Positions 62,201-64,000 of a stretch of DNA of 64,000 nt are shown in pieces. This DNA comes from Himantopus leucocephalus (Eukaryota > Chordata > Aves > Charadriiformes > Recurvirostridae). Position numbers and translations under genes: made by a program. The stretch is taken from positions 41,302,658 through 41,366,657 of the forward strand of contig RSEF01000003.1 of the NCBI GenBank assembly GCA_003993805.1. Reading direction: 5' to 3'. Each line of letters begins with the position of its first letter. Within the stretch, counting starts at the first letter, position 1. The notes below the pieces were generated by a model. The model was not told the origin of the DNA, did no database searches, and saw nothing but the letters and a program-made list of their open reading frames with translations.

Positions 62201-62905
62201 TACAGCACCCATATCCGTCTGCCTGTATATATTGACCCATAAATTCTGAACTGGCTCCTGAACCATCCCAAAGCAGTTCTCCATGCATTCCAGCTGCTGT
62301 GTCACATAAAGGGCAACTCTTCCTCATAATCTTCCCAGCCTGTCCTTCCTAAAAAACATGTATCCATCCATCGCAATACTGTAGTATGTGAGTTACTCCA
62401 CTGTGTTTCTGTGATCCCAATGAAGATTGTAGCCCTGTAACTGCTCTCAGACTTCTAAGTTCTCCCCCCACCCTCCCCCCTATCCTGGATGCATTAGTGT
62501 AGAGTCATTTCGGAGAGGTACCCAAACGTGCTGATTTCCCAGAATAGGCAAGGGCACTTTCTTCTTTGCATGCCTGTGCTCAAAGAGATCCCTTTGCCTT
62601 TTGTTTTCACTGGATTCATTTGTCAGTAGTTGAATACAGTACTTCTGGTATTGGTTTTTTTTTTCTTTACTTCTTTTTATTTTTTAAACTTTACAGCAAT
62701 GAGACTGGATGTGTGCAGTGGGATAATGGAAAAATTCAGGATCTTCCGCACTGAAAAGACTTATGCAGTGAAGGCTGGGAAGTGGTACTTTGAGTTTGAG
62801 GCAGTTACTGCAGGAGACATGAGAGTTGGCTGGACCAGGCCGGGTTGTCTGCCAGATCAGGAACTTGGCTCAGATGAAGAAGCTTTTGTTTTTGATGGCT
62901 TTAAG
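5114..62905 (+). CDS. RYR2: RYR2, ryanodine receptor 2 (partial gene: 16 internal exons)
   Basis: This is the gene for the tetrameric Ca2+ release channel of the sarcoplasmic reticulum in heart and of the ER in neurons, which mediates Ca2+-induced Ca2+ release. Joined coding segments: 5114-5278, 6854-6975, 10041-10224, 10937-11072, 17131-17226, 23709-23827, 24240-24373, 27017-27258, 30973-31165, 32739-32955, 34189-34293, 38342-38445, 42667-42750, 45898-46057, 55806-55953, 62697-62905. They give 2,418 nt and 806 uninterrupted codons, and every junction phase is consistent. Domains in order are the end of the MIR/NTD-B region, NTD-C, RIH/solenoid, SPRY1, RyR repeats 1 and 2, and the start of SPRY2. 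I prefer RYR2 over RYR1 or RYR3 because segments such as [27 protein letters not shown] and [17 protein letters not shown] follow remembered RYR2 and differ from remembered RYR3. The cytoplasmic foot region is covered; pore, calmodulin and phosphorylation regions lie outside. Nothing suggests a pseudogene. Confidence 0.97.
5734..5808 (+). other. Weak poison-exon candidate in intron 1
   Basis: A pyrimidine-rich stretch ending tctttttctaaag is followed 75 nt later by acagaag|gtaagt, a consensus donor. Inserted between the phase-0 exons 1 and 2, it would read SNSGQAEC and then an in-frame TAG. Use of this segment would therefore truncate the protein. The AAG acceptor is suboptimal, and chance is the likeliest explanation. 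Confidence 0.12.
5911..5930. repeat. (AAAAT)4 simple repeat
   Basis: Four perfect AAAAT units in intron 1. Confidence 0.9.
6036..6098. repeat. AT/TG-rich microsatellite
   Basis: Imperfect TA dinucleotide blocks are interrupted by TGTA and CACA steps, typical of a degraded (TA)n/(TG)n microsatellite in intron 1. Confidence 0.8.
6268..6298. repeat. (TG)n microsatellite
   Basis: Two GTGTGTG(T) blocks are separated by ATAC and followed by TATGTATG. It is an imperfect TG repeat in intron 1. Confidence 0.85.
6854..6975 (+). CDS. RYR2: RYR2 exon 2 of window (residues ~391-431)
   Basis: The exon is 122 nt, begins in phase 0 and ends after two bases of an Arg codon (AG|G). The acceptor is gtgttgcag and the donor gtgtgc, weak beyond the GT. 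It encodes [19 protein letters not shown] followed by [20 protein letters not shown]. It spans the NTD-B/C linker and the first helices of NTD-C. The residues matching human R414, I419 and R420 are conserved in ESRTARVIR. From the literature, these are sites of catecholaminergic ventricular tachycardia variants, and R420 helps bind a structural chloride in the RyR2 N-terminal domain. Confidence 0.96.
8453..8490. repeat. A/C-rich low-complexity tract
   Basis: Runs of A are interrupted by CCCC blocks (aaaaccccaaaacaacc style), directly before the GC-rich island. It could be a degraded simple repeat or a retrotransposon tail. Origin unclear. Confidence 0.7.
8495..9320. other. GC-rich island of unknown origin in intron 2
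   Basis: The composition contrasts sharply with the surrounding intron (38 of 60 bases are G/C in 8641-8700). It starts just after an A/C-rich tract. A TATAAAA box-like string lies at 8572-8578. Donor-like gtgag strings follow at about 8660, 8800 and 9297. Open frames occur on both strands (up to 145 codons at 8898-9335), but their alanine-, proline- and serine-rich translations look compositional and match no protein I know. Possible explanations are an old LTR or LINE 5' region, an intronic CpG-island promoter, or a non-coding insertion. I cannot decide between them. Confidence 0.5.
10041..10224 (+). CDS. RYR2: RYR2 exon 3 of window (residues ~431-492), NTD-C
   Basis: The exon is 184 nt. 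It begins with the last base of the split Arg codon and ends in phase 0. The acceptor is cttcttatag and the donor gtactt. It encodes [20 protein letters not shown], then [20 protein letters not shown] and ends [13 protein letters not shown]. This is part of the helical NTD-C armadillo-like bundle that leads into the RIH domain. The leucine matching human L433 is present right after the intron. The stretch [19 protein letters not shown] is nearly invariant among ryanodine receptors. Confidence 0.97.
10225..10936 (+). other. RYR2: RYR2 intron 3 (712 nt)
   Basis: Short T-rich intron. No repeat or gene was recognised. A 12-base T run precedes the acceptor of exon 4 by about 25 bases. Confidence 0.9.
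10937..11072 (+). CDS. RYR2: RYR2 exon 4 of window (residues ~493-538), NTD-C
   Basis: The exon is 136 nt. It starts in phase 0 (GGT ATG ATC) and ends with the first base of an Ala codon. The acceptor is tccatttttag and the donor gtaaga. It encodes [20 protein letters not shown], then [20 protein letters not shown] and LYELL. This is one of the best paralogue discriminators in the window: [12 protein letters not shown] is RYR2-like, whereas RYR3 as remembered has NSVAHFAGIA here. The valine matching human V507 is present. A 17-T tract lies 26 bases downstream of the donor. Confidence 0.96.
11099..11119. repeat. T17 homopolymer followed by an unresolved base
   Basis: Seventeen T, then gct and a single N at 11119. 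The lone N beside a homopolymer suggests a base-calling or polishing ambiguity. Confidence 0.85.
12975..12989. repeat. A15 homopolymer
   Basis: Fifteen consecutive A in intron 4. No adjoining retrocopy was recognised. Confidence 0.85.
13675..13703. repeat. Short inverted repeat resembling an LTR terminus
   Basis: TGTCCTGGTTT is followed by a 7-base spacer (GAGGCCT) and AAACCACGACA, which is its reverse complement with one mismatch. TGTCCTGGTTT-type ends are, from memory, found at LTRs of some songbird endogenous retroviruses. No LTR body is present, so this may be only a relic or chance. Confidence 0.4.
15159..15345 (-). mobile_element. CR1 LINE 3'-end fragment
   Basis: It begins with the antisense CR1 3' terminus (tcatagaattgtggaatgg), followed by degenerated ctagtccaaccaccc and aatctaccctctttcaattt stretches, which are hallmarks of the CR1 3' region. 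It is 5'-truncated and internally shortened. An 8-bp inverted repeat (AAGGGACC/GGTCCCTT) sits inside. The divergence suggests an old copy. Confidence 0.8.
15937..16030. repeat. G/T-rich low-complexity stretch
   Basis: Degenerate GTTTT and TTTG repeats end in a T-rich run (about 16011-16030). It is a low-complexity region of intron 4. Confidence 0.8.
17131..17226 (+). CDS. RYR2: RYR2 exon 5 of window (residues ~538-570), RIH/solenoid start
   Basis: The exon is 96 nt and split-codon at both ends (G|CG and G|GT). The acceptor is a long pyrimidine tract ending tctgcaatag, and the donor is gtatgc. It encodes [20 protein letters not shown] followed by [12 protein letters not shown]. It starts the N-terminal solenoid (RIH, RYDR_ITPR family), a helical repeat shared with IP3 receptors. 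The alanine of NCAQF corresponds to human A549. The frame is preserved across about 6 kb of intron on each side. Confidence 0.96.
21054..21096 (+). mobile_element. CR1 LINE fragment, ORF2 reverse transcriptase 3' part (+ orientation)
   Basis: It translates as [13 protein letters not shown], the start of the conserved C-terminal block of avian CR1 reverse transcriptase, which normally continues SVASRSREV as seen in the copy at 48.5 kb. It is cut by the assembly gap after 43 bases, so its true extent is hidden. Confidence 0.75.
21097..21196. other. Assembly gap (100 N)
   Basis: Exactly 100 N, the usual placeholder for a gap of unknown size. It is flanked on both sides by CR1 sequence in opposite orientations. 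Confidence 0.98.
21197..21560 (-). mobile_element. CR1 LINE fragment, ORF1 region
   Basis: The minus-strand translation gives [20 protein letters not shown], then [11 protein letters not shown], and after a frameshift [15 protein letters not shown] and [10 protein letters not shown]. This is the CR1 ORF1 esterase-like domain with its GDS motif. A single frameshift near 21280 separates the two parts, so it is non-functional. The element runs leftwards into the gap. Confidence 0.82.
23709..23827 (+). CDS. RYR2: RYR2 exon 6 of window (residues ~570-609), RIH/solenoid
   Basis: The exon is 119 nt. It begins in the split Gly codon and ends in phase 0 after AAG. The acceptor is tttttttcccag and the donor gtaggc. 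It encodes [20 protein letters not shown] followed by [20 protein letters not shown]. This is a core RIH-domain helix pair, with the KEGHIKSII and [10 protein letters not shown] signatures common to all ryanodine receptors. One site reads Cys where mammalian receptors, as remembered, carry Ser (SIICLLD against SIISLLD). Confidence 0.97.
23828..24239 (+). other. RYR2: RYR2 intron 6 (412 nt)
   Basis: The shortest intron in the window. AT-rich, with nothing else recognised. Confidence 0.92.
24240..24373 (+). CDS. RYR2: RYR2 exon 7 of window (residues ~610-654), RIH/solenoid end
   Basis: The exon is 134 nt. It starts in phase 0 (GTT TTG GAT) and ends after two bases of a Ser codon (AG|C). The acceptor is a T-rich tract ending ttttttcag and the donor gtaaaa. 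It encodes [20 protein letters not shown], then [20 protein letters not shown] and NHVS. It completes the RIH region and the linker to SPRY1. The [11 protein letters not shown] segment is RYR2-type. The intron before it is the shortest in the window (412 nt), so exons 6 and 7 form a close pair. Confidence 0.97.
24374..27016 (+). other. RYR2: RYR2 intron 7 (2,643 nt)
   Basis: AT-rich unique sequence. A 125-codon open frame (25744-26121 plus) has no known motif and no splice-consistent frame with the neighbouring exons. No repeats were recognised. Confidence 0.88.
27017..27258 (+). CDS. RYR2: RYR2 exon 8 of window (residues ~654-735), SPRY1 N-terminal half
   Basis: At 242 nt this is the longest exon here. 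It completes the split Ser codon and ends after one base of a Gly codon. The acceptor is ctttctgtttaag, with AAG rather than CAG or TAG; the donor is gtattc. It encodes [20 protein letters not shown], then [36 protein letters not shown] and [12 protein letters not shown]. The WYYELMV...HLRVGWAS pattern is the typical opening of a SPRY/B30.2 fold. SPRY1 contributes to the FKBP12/12.6 binding cleft with the N-terminal solenoid (known structures). Confidence 0.97.
27259..30972 (+). other. RYR2: RYR2 intron 8 (3,714 nt)
   Basis: AT-rich intron containing one probable ancient CR1/L3-like fragment (29250-29520). No other gene or repeat was recognised. Confidence 0.87.
29250..29520 (-). mobile_element. 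Probable ancient CR1/L3-like LINE 3' fragment
   Basis: The order of degenerate phrases (ggccagaaaaggcactttga, tcatttgatctgac, gatgaagtatccac, ttaaagagttgtccctttct) follows the antisense 3' region of old amniote CR1/L3 elements. No coding frame remains. The match is from memory of the consensus layout and is strongly diverged. Confidence 0.5.
30973..31165 (+). CDS. RYR2: RYR2 exon 9 of window (residues ~735-799), SPRY1 core
   Basis: The exon is 193 nt, with split codons at both ends (G|GT and AA|G). The acceptor is ttacttccatag. The donor gttagc is poor, and the next exon restores AAG GTA = Lys-Val. It encodes [20 protein letters not shown], then [20 protein letters not shown] and ends [13 protein letters not shown]. 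The series [18 protein letters not shown] and FPVVSFSAG is the diagnostic second half of a SPRY domain. Frame read-through into the intron gives no ryanodine receptor sequence, which fixes the 3' boundary. Confidence 0.96.
31166..32738 (+). other. RYR2: RYR2 intron 9 (1,573 nt)
   Basis: Begins with a weak donor (gttagc) followed by T-rich runs around 31190-31221. No repeat or gene was recognised. Confidence 0.9.
32739..32955 (+). CDS. RYR2: RYR2 exon 10 of window (residues ~799-871), SPRY1 end to P1
   Basis: The exon is 217 nt. It completes the split Lys codon and ends in phase 0. The acceptor is cattgttacag and the donor gtatgg. It encodes [20 protein letters not shown], then [40 protein letters not shown] and [34 protein letters not shown] closes SPRY1. 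The charged [17 protein letters not shown] linker leads to the first RyR repeat. The [15 protein letters not shown] wording separates RYR2 from RYR3 (remembered as LLGTTQFLSQASFIP). Confidence 0.97.
32956..34188 (+). other. RYR2: RYR2 intron 10 (1,233 nt)
   Basis: AT-rich, ending in a long pyrimidine tract before exon 11. Nothing else was recognised. Confidence 0.9.
34189..34293 (+). CDS. RYR2: RYR2 exon 11 of window (residues ~872-906), RyR repeat 1
   Basis: The exon is 105 nt, exactly 35 codons, phase 0/0. It has a strong pyrimidine tract (tctctcttctctctttag) and donor gtatgt. It encodes [20 protein letters not shown] followed by [15 protein letters not shown]. This is the helical first half of RyR repeat 1 of the P1 domain. 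The LAEN-H--W------GW-YG pattern recurs in exon 14 as the second repeat. P1 is a peripheral cytoplasmic domain of the tetramer. Confidence 0.97.
34294..38341 (+). other. RYR2: RYR2 intron 11 (4,048 nt)
   Basis: AT-rich unique sequence with no transposon, RNA gene or extra exon recognised. Short A and T runs only. Confidence 0.88.
38342..38445 (+). CDS. RYR2: RYR2 exon 12 of window (residues ~907-941), RyR repeat 1
   Basis: The exon is 104 nt. It starts in phase 0 and ends after AA of a Lys codon. The acceptor is ccgtcttttcag and the donor gtaagt (consensus). It encodes [20 protein letters not shown] followed by [14 protein letters not shown]. This is the second half of RyR repeat 1. The [18 protein letters not shown] block is conserved across ryanodine receptors. 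The intron before it is about 4 kb, with no recognised exon in it. Confidence 0.97.
38446..42666 (+). other. RYR2: RYR2 intron 12 (4,221 nt)
   Basis: AT-rich unique sequence. Open frames such as 41933-42229 minus carry no known motif. No repeats were recognised. Confidence 0.88.
42667..42750 (+). CDS. RYR2: RYR2 exon 13 of window (residues ~941-969), repeat 1 to 2 linker
   Basis: At 84 nt this is the shortest exon. It completes the Lys codon and ends after AA of an Asn codon. The acceptor is tctgtgtcctag and the donor gtaagt. It encodes [20 protein letters not shown] followed by KKMKLPK. The TLLALGCHV segment ends repeat 1. The acidic/basic [14 protein letters not shown] linker joins it to repeat 2. 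This linker is variable between paralogues and here is RYR2-type (GISDEHAEDKVKKMK as remembered for human). Confidence 0.96.
44511..45175 (-). mobile_element. CR1 LINE with both ends visible and its body in an assembly gap
   Basis: On the left, 44511-44549 is the antisense 3' terminus (tcatagaatcatagaatgg, then tttaggttggaaaggacctt). On the right, 44650 to about 45175 is GC-rich (43 of 60 G/C in 44941-45000). Read on the minus strand it resembles the CR1 5' untranslated region: GGCTCCAA, GGCCGAGCCC, and GGTGGTGCCTCTGGGAAAAC followed by a TTTTTAAGAA string and the start of ORF1. The two ends have the same orientation, so the 100-N gap probably hides the body of the element. Confidence 0.72.
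44550..44649. other. Assembly gap (100 N)
   Basis: Exactly 100 N, placed inside a CR1 element between its 3' terminus and its 5' region. Its real length is unknown. Confidence 0.98.
45539..45544 (+). other. Possible 6-nt microexon in intron 13
   Basis: A T-rich tract ending tattttcttgcttcag is followed by TAGGAG and a consensus donor gtaagt. Six bases between AA and C of the split Asn codon would give Asn-Arg-Ser in place of Asn and preserve frame. Ryanodine receptor genes do use very short alternative exons elsewhere. Chance juxtaposition of two splice-like strings is more likely. Confidence 0.12.
45898..46057 (+). CDS. RYR2: RYR2 exon 14 of window (residues ~969-1022), RyR repeat 2
   Basis: The exon is 160 nt. 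It completes the split Asn codon and ends in phase 0 after CAG CAG. The acceptor is gtattttttgacag and the donor gtaagt. It encodes [20 protein letters not shown], then [20 protein letters not shown] and [13 protein letters not shown]. It is the helical half of RyR repeat 2 and clearly homologous to exon 11. The arginine matching human R1013 is present in DRIRQGW. The intron after it is the largest in the window (9.7 kb) and contains the candidate cassette exon at 49799-49894. Confidence 0.97.
47317..47352. repeat. Perfect 18-bp tandem duplication
   Basis: Two identical adjacent copies of acatactggaatgtgtgt. A simple replication-slippage duplication is likely. Confidence 0.9.
48460..48805 (-). 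mobile_element. CR1 LINE copy: 3' end plus ORF2 C-terminus
   Basis: It starts with the antisense 3' terminus (tagaatcatagaatggttt). It then jumps within about 20 bases into ORF2. On the minus strand it reads [40 protein letters not shown], then [20 protein letters not shown] and [18 protein letters not shown], the C-terminal part of CR1 reverse transcriptase. It is 5'-truncated and lacks the usual 3' untranslated segment, so it carries an internal deletion. The open frame over about 100 codons suggests a fairly young copy. Confidence 0.92.
49799..49894 (+). CDS. Candidate alternative (cassette) exon of RYR2, 96 nt
   Basis: Between exons 14 and 15 lies a segment with acceptor ttgttctgctgctgcag and a perfect donor, acaa|gtaagt. 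It is 96 nt (32 codons). Both flanking exon ends are phase 0, so inclusion would keep frame. Read in that frame it has no stop: [17 protein letters not shown], then [15 protein letters not shown]. The peptide has three cysteines and a polar, acidic end. It would sit in RyR repeat 2, just after GWTYGIQQ (residue ~1022). I know no such exon in mammalian RYR2. It could be a lineage-specific alternative exon or a chance pseudo-exon; a better composition than the surrounding intron is the main extra hint. Confidence 0.35.
50865..50888. repeat. 10-bp perfect inverted repeat with 4-nt loop
   Basis: AGAGCATCTT, AAAA, AAGATGCTCT: a perfect 10-bp stem. It is in intron 14, about 1 kb downstream of the candidate cassette exon. 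No known RNA gene matches it. Confidence 0.85.
51225..51258 (+). repeat. Copy A of a 34-bp direct repeat
   Basis: Begins tttatagtcaggg and ends attctgccaggcattcca. It matches 52865-52898 at 32 of 34 positions, and both copies are preceded by gttcc. Outside this core the flanks diverge. Family unknown. Confidence 0.8.
52865..52898 (+). repeat. Copy B of a 34-bp direct repeat
   Basis: Begins tttatagtgaggg and ends attctgccaggcattcca. It is the partner of 51225-51258, 1.64 kb away in the same orientation. Confidence 0.8.
53708..53734 (-). mobile_element. CR1 LINE terminal stub
   Basis: Only the antisense CR1 3' terminus (tcatagaatcgtagaatagc, then ttaggtt) is present, about 27 bases. It is an extremely 5'-truncated insertion. 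Confidence 0.65.
55210..55232. repeat. T22 homopolymer with an unresolved base
   Basis: Twenty-two T followed by one N at 55232 and then A5. The tract length is probably unreliable in the assembly. Confidence 0.88.
55806..55953 (+). CDS. RYR2: RYR2 exon 15 of window (residues ~1023-1072), RyR repeat 2 end
   Basis: The exon is 148 nt. It starts in phase 0 (GAT GTG AAA) and ends with the first base of an Ala codon. The acceptor is catacttgtgcag and the donor gtaatt. It encodes [20 protein letters not shown], then [20 protein letters not shown] and NLEAPDQDH. It completes RyR repeat 2 and enters the linker to SPRY2. The arginine matching human R1051 is present in SLREAVRT. An 18-A tract follows 43 bases downstream of the exon. 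Confidence 0.97.
57988..58104 (+). other. Second exon-like segment in intron 15, 117 nt
   Basis: It has a strong acceptor (ccccttttctcatttacag) and a moderate donor (aaat|gtaaag). Inserted in the phase-1 junction between exons 15 and 16 it would be open for 39 codons ([20 protein letters not shown], then [19 protein letters not shown]) and keep frame. The hydrophobic peptide is not typical of a cytosolic P1-SPRY2 linker. A chance pseudo-exon is likely. Confidence 0.15.
61340..62560 (-). mobile_element. CR1 LINE, internally deleted, next to exon 16
   Basis: The left end carries the antisense 3' terminus (aatcacagaattgttgagtt). Then come the 3' untranslated region, the ORF2 C-terminus ([30 protein letters not shown]) and more reverse-transcriptase sequence up to about 62205. 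From about 62215 to 62560 the minus strand reads fragments of the N-terminal APE endonuclease of ORF2 ([34 protein letters not shown], and an ITET string). The middle of ORF2 is therefore missing. Stops and frameshifts are frequent, so it is an old copy of a subfamily different from the copy at 48.5 kb. Confidence 0.88.
62697..62905 (+). CDS. RYR2: RYR2 exon 16 of window (residues ~1072-1141), SPRY2 start
   Basis: The exon is 209 nt. It completes the Ala codon and ends in phase 0. The acceptor is aaactttacag after a T-rich tract; the donor gtttgt is weak. It encodes [20 protein letters not shown], then [40 protein letters not shown] and [27 protein letters not shown] is the opening of the second SPRY domain and parallels WYYELMV...LRVGW in exon 8. 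The first residues (MRLDV, GIMEKF) differ from remembered human RYR2 (ARAEV, GTGERF), consistent with a flexible linker. A CR1 LINE ends only about 140 bases upstream. Confidence 0.96.
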
Positions 62906-63520
62906 GTTTGTATATGTTTATCTGTAATAATATGAGTGATGGCAAAACTTTTAATTTTGCGTCTTATTCCGTGTGTCATTGCCTCAACTTAATTGTCTTC
63001 TCTTCTTTCACTTTTTTTTAATGAAATTATTTCTCTCTCTCTTTGAGGGCCTAAGTGGAATCAGGAGGATCAATGTCACCTGAAAAATTAATTATTATAG
63101 TTTGGTATTTCTATAGTTTTTTTCACAGTTTCACAGTATTTGTACAGTATATATGGAAAAATCTAAGTGACTTATTCAAAGTCAAAATAATAACAGAGCT
63201 GTAATTAACTATGAATCATTTCTTTATATTTTTAATCTGTTGTTCTCTCTATAAGAAGTGCCATTAAGGAATAAATATGGTTAAGATTATTAGCAGTAAG
63301 TGTTTGAGGCAAACTTTGATACAAGTTTTTTATAGGAATGTAAAAGTTACAGACACTATACCTAGGTTTTCATGGAAATCCTTACAGTTTGAATTAAATG
63401 AAGTATGATAGAAACATTAATTTTTGCTCAAATTTAACTCTGCATGAGACAACGACAGATTGAAATTTAGTAGTGACGATATATAGGAAAACAAACTATT
63501 TAATATTTTACTGATTTTCA

Positions 63521-63620
63521 NNNNNNNNNNNNNNNNNNNNNNNNNNNNNNNNNNNNNNNNNNNNNNNNNNNNNNNNNNNNNNNNNNNNNNNNNNNNNNNN
63601 NNNNNNNNNNNNNNNNNNNN
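63521..63620. other. Assembly gap (100 N)
   Basis: Exactly 100 N, abutting a 29-base T tract on the right. The homopolymer is the probable reason for the break. Confidence 0.98.

Positions 63621-63649
<29 letters not shown>
63621..63649. repeat. T29 homopolymer at gap edge
   Basis: Twenty-nine T directly after the N block. The real tract may extend into the gap. Confidence 0.9.
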
Positions 63650-63652
<3 letters not shown>

Positions 63653-64000
63653 CTGAGCATTCTAAAGAAAAGTGAGGAACTAGTTGTATTTTGTCTTTGT
63701 ACCCTTCAATACCTGGTACATTCACTTGAATCAGAATCATTGAACAGAGATTTCTTGTTGATAAAAAAGAAAGCATTTTGGTAATACCTGGGTCAAGTGA
63801 ATCTAAAGAGCAGTTTGTAGCTGTGGAAATTAAAAATCAGGATGAAAAGGAACAGAAGAAATAAGAGATTTGTTCAGGTTTTTAGACTGTGATGCTGAAC
63901 CTGAGGAATAAAACCCCAAACAAACGTTTTTTTTAAAAAGTGAAAAGGAGTCACAAATGAGTTCTCTGTGCTAGTGAAACAGTAAGAGAGCAGAAGCATA

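Larger units (their letters stand above)
55954..62696 (+). other. RYR2: RYR2 intron 15 (6,743 nt)
   Basis: It contains an A18 tract (about 55995-56012), a symmetric exon-like segment (57988-58104), a small hairpin (60863-60881, ATGCCCTT/AAGGGCAT) and a CR1 element that ends near exon 16 (61340-62560). The region 58,620-59,860 is purine-rich but unrecognised. Confidence 0.87.
62906..64000 (+). other. RYR2: RYR2 intron downstream of exon 16 (5' part only)
   Basis: AT-rich intron with a 100-N gap (63521-63620) and a T29 tract. The next exon, expected to open with AQRWHQGNE-type SPRY2 sequence, was not found, so it lies beyond the window. Confidence 0.87.

Noticed and set aside
5114..62905. Assignment to RYR3 or RYR1 instead of RYR2
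   Set aside because: Discriminating segments in exons 4, 7, 10 and 13 follow RYR2, and residue numbering matches human RYR2 at several known positions without indels.

Overview
The window is an internal stretch of one large vertebrate gene, the cardiac/brain ryanodine receptor RYR2, on the + strand. Sixteen consecutive coding exons (5114 to 62905) can be placed with GT-AG boundaries. They join without a frameshift or stop into 806 codons. The product matches residues about 336-1141 of the roughly 4,970-residue receptor. The human numbering holds with no net insertion: remembered human positions R414, R420, L433, V507, A549, R1013 and R1051 all fall on the expected residues. Neither the start nor the end of the gene is present, and no promoter or polyadenylation site belonging to it is visible.

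The genome is most likely that of a bird. Every well-supported interspersed repeat is a CR1 LINE, with the typical avian 3' end (antisense tcatagaatcatagaatgg), CR1 ORF1 and ORF2 coding remnants, and a CR1-type GC-rich 5' region. No Alu or L1 sequence was recognised. The species cannot be fixed from the sequence.

Layout: 1-5113 is the end of an upstream intron. Exons 1-4 (5114-11072) encode the end of the N-terminal beta-trefoil (MIR) region and NTD domain C. Exons 5-7 (17131-24373) encode the RIH/N-terminal solenoid. Exons 8-10 (27017-32955) encode SPRY1. Exons 10-15 (32739-55953) encode the two RyR repeats (P1 domain). Exon 16 (62697-62905) opens SPRY2. The exons total 2,418 nt, so about 96% of the window is AT-rich intron. 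The introns hold CR1 copies at 15.2, 21.1-21.6, 44.5-45.2, 48.5, 53.7 and 61.3-62.6 kb, an older CR1/L3-like fragment at 29.3 kb, simple repeats, two GC-rich islands and three 100-N assembly gaps. Two of the gaps are flanked by CR1 sequence and the third by a T homopolymer.

The most interesting candidate is an unexplained 96-nt exon-like segment (49799-49894) in the intron between exons 14 and 15. It has a CAG acceptor, a perfect GTAAGT donor, symmetric phase 0/0 and an open 32-codon frame. If used, it would insert a cysteine-containing peptide into the second RyR repeat. Weaker splice candidates lie at 57988-58104 (117 nt, symmetric and open), 45539-45544 (6-nt microexon) and 5734-5808 (75 nt with an in-frame stop). 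No new biological system beyond these splice candidates was found.
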